Of a DNA stretch of 64,000 bases, positions 20,306-29,934 are shown in pieces; positions within the stretch are counted from its first letter, which is position 1, and every line of letters starts with the position of its first letter. Source of the DNA: Aulostomus chinensis (lineage: Eukaryota; Chordata; Actinopteri; Syngnathiformes; Aulostomidae). The stretch is from assembly GCA_037954235.1 (NCBI GenBank), contig JBBMOA010000004.1:657501-721500 (forward strand). The letters are read 5' to 3'. A model generated the notes under the pieces. That model saw only the letters and a list, made by a program, of their open reading frames with translations, made no database searches and was not told the origin of the DNA. Both the position numbers and the translations under genes were made by a program.

Positions 20306-20373
20306 GTAAAACTTTTTTTTTTTACATTGCTATTTCCGTAGTGCTTTTTTTATGACGCCCAAGGTGTTTGTGG

Positions 20374-21345
20374 GATTGTTAAAACTTGGTAAGTAAAAGA
20401 GGAGGAGGAGGTGTTCTGTCTCAAATTGAAAGCAACGCACCCACACGCTGGTCCGCCTATGAGGACACAGGCCCAGCCCATGGAACCTACATTGAAGGTA
20501 TAAGAAACATGGCGTATCTGTTCTGATCCTGCGTTCATGTGCCATTTCCCTCTCTCCACCCAGTTTCGAGCTCCGCCCCTGTTGGTTGGTGATTGGCTGC
20601 TCCCTTTGTCAGTCACTCTGCGGCACACAGGAAACACCAGCTGAATCCATTCCCTGATTACCCCCCCCCCCCCCCCCCGGGTATTTAAGTCCGAGCTGGT
20701 TGTTTCTGTGTGCCGGAATATTAAATAGCATCTGTCGTCTTGACCTGCTCACCTTCCTTGCATTTTGTAAGTTTTTTCCCGAGTTTGCTGTCTCGTCGCT
20801 GTTTTCTAGTTTTTTTTCTCATTGTTACTTTTCTAGTCCGAGTAGAGAGACCTCCTCGTTTGTTACTTTTTCTATGTGTGATTTTGCTCCACTTTTCCCT
20901 GAGCCACTAAGGTGTGCCAGAAGACCCAGTGTTTCTGTGGTATTTTTGTTAAAGCTATTTGTCGGATTATAGCAGCGAAGTGCTGACCTTTTGATTTCCT
21001 TAGATTTCCGTTCCCATTCTATTTGGCTCGCTGATTCCTCAGCCTTTATTTATTTTTTTCCCCAAATTCTTATTTCACCCCAGAGTTAGTCTGGTGGTCG
21101 CCTTTTGTTATCGTTCCTTCAGCTTATAGTGCTGCCCGCGTTAAGTTATAGTGTTTTGCCAAATTTTAGTTTTTTGCGCCCCGTGCGGGTTTTTTTTGCG
21201 TTCCACTTGTTTGTTGTGTCTCAGAGAAACCTTGACCACTGTACTCTAATAAACCTTGTTTGTTAAACCTTGAGCTCCATGTGTGGACACTTTGTCTCCT
21301 CTTGTGCTGATTCTGGTTGCCTGGTGAAGGCAGGTCGAACAGTAT
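20374..21345 (+). repeat. LTR-like block with TATA box and poly(A) signal
   Basis: Starts TGTTAAAACTTGG (20376) and ends GGTCGAACA (21342-21350 region), so it could have TG...CA ends. A GTATTTAAG box at 20681 and an AATAAA signal at 21250 are about 570 bp apart; a T-rich, sushi-like R/U5 region lies between. No duplicated flank was found, so it is a solo LTR only by inference. A C18 run lies just upstream of the TATA-like box. Confidence 0.45.
20661..20678. repeat. C18 homopolymer
   Basis: Eighteen consecutive C bases directly before GGGTATTTAAG in the LTR-like block. Confidence 0.9.
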
Positions 21346-21419
21346 CGCTCATTTCACCAGCATCACCGCAAACAAAATGACCAGACCGGCATTATATTGG
21401 TACCAGACTCATTAGACTG

Positions 21420-22000
21420 GCTATGCATCCCGATGGAGAATTGGATTCCAGCCTAATTCTTGAGGGTATGTCTGAGCAGCATGTATACCATGCTGGTCCA
21501 AAACACAAAAAGAAGCGGGGAGAGCGCAACGCTAAAGTACGAAGAGACTGTTGCAGGGGTTTTTCGCTATGTGTATAAAGTTAAATATGTAGATGGTAAA
21601 GTTTATCTGAGTGTGGGCGATGCATACATGGACTCGTATGGGGTCGGCACCGTGCATGGCATGTCTGTTCCTGATTAGGCTCATTTTTATGCTATATTAC
21701 ACTCAAAGTTCCACAGTTGCCCAATAACGAGCTACAGTGAGTGGTATATGTCCTGATGGCACAGCTCATCAGGGTCTGAATCATACAGAACTTGTTACGA
21801 TGGTGCTATGCTTTACCTGACATGTCTTGATAGAACAAAAAAAGGCCAGAAAGAATTTGAAGACTTTTTTTTGTACAGTGGTGCGACAGTCCAGCTTTGT
21901 GGAAGGTGTTTAATGCCCTACAAGAAGTCATTGAGAAGGACGCATTTGCCAAAGGGTTTGCAGAGTTAGAAAACGCCTTATTTTAGATAATTTGTGGAAT
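21420..22000 (+). pseudogene. Unrecognised coding remnants in the Polinton tract
   Basis: Two stretches read as protein but are not recognised. The first (21423-21678) has MHPDGELDSSLILEGMSEQH in one frame and, after a shift, VFRYVYKVKYVDGKVYLSVG to a TAG. The second (21757-22000) has CYDGAMLYLTCLDRTKKGQK and then, in another frame, SPALWKVFNALQEVIEKDAF and a TAG. Both lie between genes A and B on the same strand, so they are probably Polinton genes. I cannot assign them. Confidence 0.35.
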
Positions 22001-22193
22001 CTTGAAGGGGATAACGCATGTGACGGCTTCCTGCATCCGTCCAAGGAACACGAAGGCTTGACGTCTTTCTTCATCTGATAAGAAATGGTAGGTATGGTGG
22101 AGTAGTGCATAGCCAAGGGAAGGGAGACAGAATGTCTACACGTGATTCCGATGTTAACTCCCTAATCTCATTTCTTTATTTACACACGTCCAG

Positions 22194-22807
22194 ATGGCAC
22201 TGCCAACCCAACACACCCCCGGAGAATAAGCACCACAACTCATGCCGATGCCATTCACCCCCTCACCATCCAACAGCCACCCATATCAGGACTTTTCATC
22301 AATGCTACCACTCACAGTGATGTGTGTGCGGACAGCATAGAGACATTTATGCATAAAGACCTGGGGGCCCGTTTTGTGCAGCATGTGAAATTTGCCATCT
22401 ACCATCTGCTCACCATGGTGGTGAATATACTATGGAAAGATGAGTGTTATGGGTGTCACGTTGACCATCCAAGTCAACGTCAACACTCCTGCCTGGAAGA
22501 AATCCCAGATCCTTATCTTAAAGCAAATTACAAAGCAGTTTTGAAAAAATTGTGGAACGACAATTTCACGACAACAATCAGAAATTACCCATTTCTGAAA
22601 CACATGCTTTTTGACCCTGTGAAAATCACAGGAGCAGTGAAGTTTATATTGGATGAACTGGTGCAGGGTGGTGACTTTATGGCCAAACTCAACGAGCAGA
22701 ACGACAAAGTCAGCGAGCATGAAAATGTCTGGCTGTTATTCGGTGATCTAATGATGATCTCACACACTTGGCAACCCAAACCATTAGTTGCTCAAAAATT
22801 GTTCTGA
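22194..22807 (+). CDS. Polinton Cys/His-motif protein, copy B
   Basis: The reading is open from about 22185; the last 161 codons run from 22322 to TGA at 22805. A possible splice acceptor (CACACGTCCAG) lies at 22193. The core is RFVQHVKFAIYHLL, then ILWKDECYGCHVDHPSQRQH followed by SCL, a Cys-x2-Cys-x3-His-x5-His-x-Cys pattern that could bind zinc. The C-terminal half is helical and charged (NYPFLKHMLFDPVKITGA, DLMMISHTW). Copy A is clearly homologous but more decayed. No function is known to me; similar HPSQ-type motifs occur, as I recall, in uncharacterised fish Polinton-associated proteins. It is the least damaged gene of the Polinton besides the capsid group. Confidence 0.55.
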
Positions 22808-22978
22808 TCTGCAGATGTAAAACGGTTTTCACTCTTTTTATTATATTTTTAATGTCTTTCTTTAGATTGTAACTAGCATTCACTCTTTTATTATTTTAAA
22901 TATCTTTCTTTAGATTGTATCTTTGGGTGTGAATTTTAAAAATTAAACCACGTTGTTTAACCCAAAACTTACTCATTT

Positions 22979-24745
22979 GTGACCTGGCTAGGCAATGAAC
23001 ACCATATGCACAATATTTATTATGACCCTGCACACCCAGGGGGTCTTGCTGGTGTAAACAGTCTGCACAAGGCAGCTGGAGAACTGCCGCTGTCAGCACA
23101 CCGCACCTGTCCAACAAAACACAAGAAAATCAAAGGAAGGCCAGAGAAAAGAGAACTTAATCACACCGATAATAGCAAAAATCTATAAGAAATTAACAAC
23201 AATGTACAATAATTCAATGCAAAAAAAAATTAACAGAACCACAATTGGGCAATGAGCCCCAAAAGTATGAGAACCAACACAGCCAAAAGAGTCAAAAGAA
23301 ACCAACCAAAACAAAGAATCAAAAGACAGAGCCAAAACAGCAGTGCTCCAGTGGAATGGCAGCCAGTCTGGGACAGCAGCAAGTCACAGCACTGCCAAGA
23401 GACACTAGATTAATAAATGAACAGCAGAAACATACTCAATGAAACATAGGACCAAGTCACCAACCCAATTACGCACCGCTTGATATGGAACAGCTGACTC
23501 AGCAGTGATGACGGCAAATCCCGCATCATAGGCCACCAAGCTATTCCAAAGAAATGAGATGAGGCGGAGACAGAATAAGGCTGGAAATTGGGACGGAGCT
23601 AAAAACAACAGAGCTTACCACTAGGGAAACGGAATGCACACCAGGAGCCCCGGACTGCACACAAAATTCCCCGCTAAGCCAGCGGCTTGACCCGCTGCAG
23701 GAGAGGCATTATGTCATAAACCATGACGTAAGATATACGACAAGCCTGGTGGCAGCACCTTACGTGGGTCAGGCAAGGGAGCCGTCCCAGCAGTCAAACA
23801 ATCAAATCAGCAGGGCTCCAGCAGCCAGCCGCGCCAAGCAAAATTGGTTGAGGGAAAGGGCGCACGCCACATCAAAAGCGCCACACCCGTGAAGGCACAG
23901 GTGGAAGTGGAGAAAAAGGACAAAAATGTGGTCACTCCTATTTATAGGGGTGCCACGCTGTGGTAAGAAGAATGACAGGCTGACACACATAGATGTGTTC
24001 AGTAAACGCGCGTGGGTCTGGTGTCTAAGAACTAAAAATGGGGTCTCTGTGACAAAGGCATTTGCTGACATTTTGAGCAAAGGGCGGGTTCCTGTAAAAC
24101 TTCAGACGGATGTGGGAACAGAGTTTTATAACAAACACTTTCAGTGGCTGATGAAGATGCATAACGTCATCCATTTTGCCACCCTGAATGAGACCAAGGC
24201 TAGTGTTGTGGAGCAGTTTAACAGAACATTAAAGACACGCATGTGGAGGTATTTAACATCTGTTAATTCAAGGTGATATGTGGATGTGATCCAGGAGCTG
24301 GTTGATGCGTACAACAAATCTTTCACAGATCAATTAAAATGGCTCCTTGTGATGTGAACAGTGAAAATGAGGCCATAGTCGTTCAGAACTTGTACAAAAC
24401 ATCCTCGAATTCCAGAATTGCAGAAGCTGCGTGGTGTGTTTAGAAAGGGTTATGAACAGACTTTTACAGATGAATATTTTACTGTGACAGAATGTGTGGC
24501 CAGAGACCCGCCCATGTGCAGATTAACAGACATGGCAGGAGAGCCGGTTCAGGGAACATTTTACCACTGGAGGTGCAGTATGCGATGGTGGATTAAAAAA
24601 AATGTTTTAAAATCGAGGAAATACTGGACAGGAAAAAAGAGGAGGGTAGAAACTTTGTCCTAGTAAAGTTTTTTGGGTGGCCTGAGAAATTTAATAGTTG
24701 GATTGCCGCAAGTGATATTGTTGATGTTTCATCAACGTCAGAGCC
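22979..24745 (+). pseudogene. Polinton integrase (retrovirus-type), interrupted
   Basis: The start (22979-23083) reads NIYYDPAHPGGLAGVNSLHK, the characteristic N-terminus of Polinton integrases. After an insert of about 0.9 kb the catalytic core resumes at about 23965: THIDVFSKRAWVW (first Asp, 23992), LQTDVGTEFYN (second Asp, 24109) and KASVVEQFNRTLKTRMWRY (Glu at about 24211). The last two are 33 residues apart here, against the usual 35, so a small deletion may be present. The C-terminus has FFGWPEKFNSWIAASDIVDV (about 24670-24730), a chromodomain-like segment. Frameshifts occur near 24275, 24400 and 24640. The region between the N-terminus and core is lost. Confidence 0.85.
23085..23962. 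other. Insert in the Polinton integrase gene
   Basis: About 0.88 kb of non-coding sequence separates the integrase N-terminus from its core. On the minus strand TATAAATA at 23939-23946 (in a palindromic CCTATTTATAGG) looks like a TATA box, and the sequence has Gypsy-LTR-like composition read in that direction. No poly(A) signal, TG...CA ends or target duplication were established. Confidence 0.4.
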
Positions 24746-24787
24746 CTAGCGCTTTGTCAGTCACTTGGCATTTTGACACACTAGGAG

Positions 24788-25566
24788 ATGGATGAAAAGA
24801 ACGGCTTTTACATCACGCTACCAAGTAATGCGTCATCGCACGGACAAAACTGGCTAGACCTGTTGTTTTAAACGAACCATACGAAGTGGGTGTTATCGTA
24901 GTCCAATACCCCAGTATTTGGTCAAGTTTCCCCGCTTCCGACGCCCACATCTCTGTGACCACAACTAATCATAGGACAAAAGTTGTGGAAAAGAAAGACC
25001 TTAAGCTAACTGTAGGATATTATGATTCAGTCTCCCAAATTTTAAATAAGAGTAATGCAAAGCTCAACACGCACACTGTGTATGGACTCATACACTTTGC
25101 GTACAACAACATCAACAATAGGGTTTACGTAGGATGGTTTGAATCGATTACAAACAAACCACCAGATGGCTCCTTTCAAAATACTACACTGAGAGGGCGA
25201 CTTGCTGGAATACTGGGTTTTATCCCAGGCAAGAAGTTTGAGATTTTTTCACTGGCTGTTTCAAAGAAACACATAGCCCCCAAACCAGCAGACATTCACG
25301 GTGGGGGATACAATATTTTTATTTATAGCGATATTGTGGATTACCAGCTGGTCGGTGACAGCCACGTTCCGCTCTTGCGGTGTATAAATGTATCTGATGA
25401 GGACAGACATGCCTACATTGACTTTTGACAAGCCACACTACATGTCGCTCTCCACATCTGTTACAGACGACACAAAGATATTAAAAAACGATCAAAACGA
25501 GCACATCCCGTTTATGTGTGGGAAGGCGATCGTGAAACTACACTTTAGACCTGCAAAGAACAAGTG
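24788..25566 (+). pseudogene. Polinton penton-like (minor capsid) protein
   Basis: The start MDEKNGFYITLPSNAS and the following LARPVVLNEPYEVGVIVVQY (in another frame) form the conserved N-terminus of the single-jelly-roll penton-like protein of Polintons. A 180-residue frame (24886-25428) continues through VYVGWFESITNKPPDGSF and the glycine-rich DIHGGGYNIFIYSDIV. After a shift at about 25425 the end reads NEHIPFMCGKAIVKLHFRP. At least two frameshifts (near 24845 and 25425). It would sit at particle vertices if Polintons make virions, which is inferred for the group. Confidence 0.75.
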
Positions 25567-25589
25567 TTTTTTTTTAAAAGGATACAGCT

Positions 25590-25913
25590 ATGTACACCTC
25601 TCATGTCAGCGACGACGGGAGATATATGTCGTATTACATGAACCAGGCAGGCGGCACGATGCCGGGATTCATCGGAACGAGCACTCAATATGGTAACGGT
25701 CTGGGTGGAATGTTTCACAGTTTATTCAGGATGGCTCTGCCCTTGCTGAGGAGGGGTTTAAATATAGCAAAGCCCAAAGCAGCCACTAGCATTGTGGGAG
25801 ATGTGGTTTCACACATCGTGAAAAGTAGCATGTCGGGGCAACAGGAAGGAAATGGTCAGAACGACCAAGAAAAAGACCTCCCAGTAATAATCATACGAAC
25901 GACACAGCTATGA
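25590..25913 (+). CDS. Polinton small basic protein with amphipathic segment
   Basis: A 107-residue open frame starting MYTSHVSDDGRYMSYYMNQA. A glycine-rich stretch is followed by a basic, probably membrane-active amphipathic helix (GMFHSLFRMALPLLRRGLNI), then a polar tail. Similar small proteins lie between penton and capsid genes in Polintons and adintoviruses, where a role as virion core or membrane-lytic peptide has been proposed. The stop codon overlaps the capsid start as ATGA at 25910-25913, showing the original compact arrangement. The frame appears intact. Confidence 0.6.
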   Translation: MYTSHVSDDGRYMSYYMNQAGGTMPGFIGTSTQYGNGLGGMFHSLFRMALPLLRRGLNIAKPKAATSIVGDVVSHIVKSSMSGQQEGNGQNDQEKDLPVIIIRTTQL

Positions 25914-26294
25914 CAGGTGCCAATTACGGACTCGTATACAGAGGAGCGTTTCCCGCCAACAGTTCAATCGTTGAGCTCATTGCCCCAATCCATGCACATT
26001 TGTTTTTTCAAGAGAAACTTATGCTCAATGGAATTGTCATTTCGTTGAAGTTTATACGCTGTACGGACCAGTTTTGTCTGATGACAGCTCAAGATGTGCT
26101 ATATAAAGCCAAAATTGTGTCAGCCAGTGTATTTGTAAAAAAAAGTCTCCATCTCTCCCGCTGTCAGACTAGCCCACAGCAGGGTGTTGCAGCACACAAA
26201 CGCAAAATACACAATCAACAGAGTTGCTTTAAAGGCATTTTCCATTCCTCAGGGAACTAGAGTGTGCAATCAGGAAAACTTTTACAACGGACAG

Positions 26295-26702
26295 TGTCAC
26301 GATCCCTGTCTCGTGTTTCCTGTTTTATTTTGTAGTCATGTCCTGTCTTCCTGACCTCCCTCATGTGATTACCTTGTGTGTCTCACCTGGGTGATTGCAC
26401 CACCTGTGTCTCGTTTCCCCTCATGTATTTAACCTCTGTGTTTCCCCTGTTTGGTGTTGAGCCATTGTTTGTATATTGCACTAATGTGCCGTCGTGGTGT
26501 GTTAAAGTCACTAATTGTTTGTCACCAGTCTCCAGCCGCCAGTCACACGTCTCCAGTGTCAAGTCGCCAGTTACACGTCTCCAGTGTCAAGCCTCCAGTG
26601 TCCCTGTCTAAAGCTCCCGTTGTTTTCAATAAACCTCTTTCGAGCATCGTCCCGCTCTCAGTCTGCCCTTGGGTCTACTTCATTCCTCCCCCCGATCTAA
26701 CA
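26295..26702 (+). repeat. Solo LTR in the Polinton capsid gene
   Basis: The 408 bp block begins TGTCACGATCCCTGTCTCG and ends CCCGATCTAACA, with GGACAG duplicated on both sides (26289-26294 and 26703-26708). It holds a GTATTTAACC TATA-like box (26427) and an AATAAA signal (26628). A short tandem repeat (GTCTCCAGTGTCAAG-like, about 26525-26605) lies inside. A second, partial copy of the same LTR family is on the minus strand at 40640-40812. No internal element sequence remains, so recombination between two LTRs removed it. Confidence 0.85.
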
Positions 26703-26779
26703 GGACAGGTTCAGAAATTTGTGATTATAGGCTTTGTTGATAACGAAACTTACACAGGGTCATATATCAGGAACCCACT

Positions 26780-28328
26780 GTTGTGCGCTGACAAGCGAAT
26801 TGGTCAAAAATAATGATTATCGATAATTATGGATATAATTATCGATTATTGAACAAATTACTGATTAATATTAAATATTAATTATTCGGGGCACCACCCT
26901 GATGAGTTCAGGGAAACTAAAATACGACCAAACTTGTAAAAGTTATCAGTCTCGAACAGAGTTTATCTACTAAACAGTGAATATTCTGTAACATGAACTA
27001 CCTAGGGACAGCTCTGATGTTTGAAGGATGAGATCCAAGCACTGGCTATTGCTTAGACACGTGACCACAAATTTGTACACAAAAGACACTACGACTTCTC
27101 TCTTATAATAAAAATATATATATTAATACAGTGCATTGATCTATGTGGAACACGGTAAAACGGTTTATCTAACCAAAAGATACAAAGTGGTAATATGTGT
27201 GTAGCGTGTGTATATGGAAGAGAGAGTGAGGAGGGGAGGGGGAGTCTGGTTCCCAAGCAACCAGTTAGCGTCGCAGTGGGGTTAGCAGCTAGGCTAGTTA
27301 GCTGAGGCTAGCTAGATGCTAGTTGGCACCGTGGAAGTATAAGCGTGGAGTGTTAATTACTAAGCTGAGCGCTTAGCAGAAGGGAGATAGAGAGAGGAAA
27401 GGACAGAGGTAAACCCAAAAATGCGTGTGTTAACACACTTGTGCAGGATTAATGACAGGGAACACCTTCTTGAAATGTTACGGTTTAAGAAGTATTAAGA
27501 ACTAGCACCAATAAATACTGTATAATGCTATGTAATATCTGCTAATTACAGGACTTCCGTCACATAAACAGAACATTCATAGACATTATACAACACACTA
27601 AGCTATTTCTCTGCCCAGAAAATGCCTAGTTAAAGGAATCCTTACTTGACCCGGTGGAGCGGTAAGGGATTCGATCTCCGTTGATCCAGAGCGCGGTTCG
27701 GCTCGATTCGGAGGGCAGCAGAGCAGCGATGGGGCAGCCTGCAGGATCTGCTGGAGTTACTGGTAGAAAGGGTGAAGAAGCTGGAATGAGCTTTCTTTCA
27801 CCAGGGACCAGTTCACGCGGATTGCGTGGCTCGACGGTGGCTTCTCTGGACGAATGGACAGGGTGAAGAGAGGTGTCCTTTGCGGAGTCTCTGTCGTCGC
27901 TGCACTGCCAGCTCGTGGTCCAAAGAGGAGAGCCGAAGCGTACCAAAGGGCTTGAAACCACCAAAGAGGTCAAAGACCACTGGAGAGAGCTGGAAACCAC
28001 CGAAGAGGCTGAACCTTCTTTACTCTGAAGTTTATATGGACCGGAAGATGATGTCATTTCCCATGGGATGGTACTGGCTCTCAGCCAATAGCATTTTGAC
28101 AGGCGAACTTCGGGTCAAGCAGGCCCGAGTTCTTAGAGGGGGGTCAATGGCCAGAGTGATCCCCATTTTATGACCCTTTTATGACCCTTTGTTTCAAGAA
28201 CATGTGGCCACTCAAATGCAGGCTTTGAAAAGGGGTGTTAGGCCTCACAGGCTGAAAGCCCTTTCTTCAACTGGATTAATTGTCACATCTCTGAATTAAT
28301 CTCTTGATCTGGTTGAGTTGGCACAACA
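26780..28328 (+). repeat. Second insert in the capsid gene, possible long LTR
   Basis: The capsid reading breaks at about 26777 and resumes at 28329. The insert begins TGTTGTGCGCTGA (26781) and ends GTTGGCACAACA (28328), so the tips are an 8-bp inverted repeat with TG...CA form. Its first 39 bases recur, inverted, at 29714-29752. The inside has no recognised gene; TATATA-rich sequence at 27110-27125 and a frame with a polar composition (27626-28057, minus) are noted without assignment. No target duplication is clear. Confidence 0.5.
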
Positions 28329-28709
28329 TTTAATTTTCAGAATTACAACACGGAGTTTATTAGCCTGTACGTTGATGGGACACCCTACCCATCAAAACAG
28401 TTTCAACCGCATTTCCCAAATGGTCATTATGCTAGAGAGTACTTTCAACTTGTTCAAACTATGGGACAACACCTAAACGACTGATCACTCGCCATAAACA
28501 GAACTGAATTTGAGTCTGGCTACACCCTGTTTTGCTTCAACCTGGAGCCTGACAAGGGCCACGGTGGAAATGTCTCTGATCAAATCCGGAAATGTGAGAT
28601 CGGAGGTGGGATTCAGAAACCCCCTCACTGGAACTGTCAACCTCATTTGTTATTCAGTCATTGAGATATCAAACAGAAGACAGGTGCTGCTGGACTACTA
28701 CTTACAATC

Positions 28710-29281
28710 ATGAACACTGCCGAGTTGACTGGAGTTGTAAAAAAAATAGCAAGGAGAGAATGGTGTTTTCTCGGTGTATTCGCATGCGATGAGCTCCCGA
28801 AAAGAAAAATTACACGGCTTCCCAGAATGGCAATTGTTAACACAGATCCGTCACACATGCCCGGAGAGCACTGGCTAGCCCTTTACATTACAGAGGACAA
28901 GAACGGATGTTTTTTTTGATAGTTTTGGAAATACAGATGATATTTTTGCCCCCGAGATAAACAGCTTTTTGTGGAATAACTCTATAATTGTGTCTTATTC
29001 CAAAACGCAGGTTCAACATCGCCAAGCTACCACCTGCGGCCAACTGCGGTTTTTTTTTCTATCAAAAGACAATCCTTTCTGCATGTGGTAAAGTGTTGAA
29101 AATGTATACGGATAATTTAATTTGTAATGATGCTATGGTTTCTAAGTTTGTTAACAATATTAGACCTGCAGCTATGATTTTACATGTGTTCTGTGTGGAA
29201 AATAAAAAGATTCAGTCGAAAATCAGTAGGTCTCAAGCGTATTTATTTACAATCATAACATATGCACCAGCAGTTATTTAA
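28710..29281 (+). pseudogene. Polinton adenain-like cysteine protease
   Basis: The N-terminal frame from ATG 28710 reads WCFLGVFACDELPKRKITRL and GEHWLALYITEDKNG, where His (28869) is the likely catalytic His. FDSFGN follows in the next frame. The Cys is in TTCGQ at about 29034 and the C-terminus runs through YTDNLICNDAMVSKFVNNIR to a TAA at 29279-29281. The family matures virion proteins in adenoviruses and is standard in Polintons. Frameshifts near 28915, 28990 and 29035 (the latter beside a T9 run) kill it. It starts inside the capsid stop codon. Confidence 0.8.
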
Positions 29282-29386
29282 AGCAAAACATTAGTAACAA
29301 CGATAATGATAATAGTAAAAAAAAAATCATGCAAGGCAACAACATACACAATCAACGATCAAAAAGAACAAGGACAGGCATTAAAT

Positions 29387-29575
29387 TCAATAGCTCACCC
29401 ACAACTCGTCACCCAACAATTTTCTCTTTCTACCTCTTCTATCAATAGGTGTTGAATAGGTAAAACTGACGTTGTCGGTGTGTTTTATGTCCGCAATAGC
29501 TTTGTGGACTTGTTTGGTATTGTCAAAAGTGGTACATTCAAATCAGCCAGAGTTTTCAGAAAAGTTGTCCACCCT
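29387..29575 (-). pseudogene. Minus-strand Polinton-tract reading, unassigned
   Basis: Not covered by a long frame, but the minus strand reads KQVHKAIADIKHTDNVSFTY and STPIDRRGRKRKLLGDELWV, ending SY and TGA at 29387-29389. One TGA interrupts it at about 29545, upstream of which VDNFSENSG is in frame. It converges tail to tail on the protease. The basic RRGRKRKL cluster resembles a nuclear localisation signal. No family assignment. Confidence 0.35.
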
Positions 29576-29713
29576 GTTGGACTTGGGTCATTTACATTGT
29601 GATTAGCAGTAACACTCGATCAAATCATACATGTGTGACCCTTTAATTATTTAATTGTTGAAGATGATCTCCCCTTGGTCTGACCACGACACCGTGTCAG
29701 GAGCTCCTAGCAA

Positions 29714-29752
29714 TTATCATTATTTTTGACCAATTCGCTCTTCAGCTCACAA
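29714..29752 (-). repeat. Inverted copy of the LTR-like tip found at 26781
   Basis: Read on the minus strand from 29752: TGTTGTGAGCTGAAGAGCGA and on through ATTGGTCAAAAATAATGAT. This agrees with the start of the insert at 26781 except for three or four bases. The similarity ends at about 29714. Confidence 0.75.
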
Positions 29753-29934
29753 CAGTGGATTCTACTCTGCCGCCATCAGGTGGCCAGGTAAGTTAACTGC
29801 AGGTAAGTTCCAGTTTGGCTTGAGTGTTTAAATGACACTTAGTCTTAAAATGATACTTATACCATGACACAGTTTTGGTGGTAGAAACTGAAGGTAGTCT
29901 TAATGTCATGGTGTAATGTGGGAAAGCAGGACCC
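29753..29934. other. Flank of the sushi-like element
   Basis: No feature recognised between the inverted LTR tip and the Gypsy LTR start at 29935. Confidence 0.4.

Larger units (their letters stand above)
25910..28713 (+). pseudogene. Polinton major capsid protein (double jelly roll), split by two insertions
   Basis: Three separated parts read in one direction. Part 1 (25910-26294): NYGLVYRGAFPANSSIVELI and FFQEKLMLNGIVISLKF. Part 2 (26703-26777): KFVIIGFVDNETYTGSYIRN. Part 3 (28329-28713): FISLYVDGTPYPSKQFQPHF, GHYAREYFQLVQTMGQHL, ESGYTLFCFNLEPDKG and the ending RRQVLLDYY-LQS. The motifs match the hexon-like capsid of Polintons. A solo LTR (26295-26702) separates parts 1 and 2, and an insert of about 1.55 kb separates 2 and 3. 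Frameshifts and a TGA occur in parts 1 and 3. Its stop overlaps the protease start (ATGA, 28710-28713). Confidence 0.85.
14886..29580 (+). mobile_element. Decayed Polinton/Maverick element (internal part)
   Basis: A set of plus-strand relics follows in one direction: two copies of a Cys/His-motif gene, retrovirus-type integrase with chromodomain-like tail, penton-like protein, small basic protein, major capsid protein and adenain-like protease; one minus-strand reading closes the set. This collection is specific to Polintons and related adintovirus-like elements. DNA polymerase B and packaging ATPase were not found, nor the terminal inverted repeats, so limits are approximate. It is broken by an L2-type LINE (16120-20000), LTR-like sequence (20374-21345), an insert in the integrase, a solo LTR and another insert in the capsid gene. 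Confidence 0.8.

Noticed and set aside
24886..25428. Reading the 180-residue frame as a stand-alone protein
   Set aside because: Its conserved start lies upstream in another frame (24788), so it is the middle of the penton-like gene rather than a separate gene.
27626..28057. A 143-residue minus-strand frame within the second capsid-gene insert
   Set aside because: Low-complexity Ser/Pro composition and no recognisable domain; opposite-strand frames of similar length exist at the same place.
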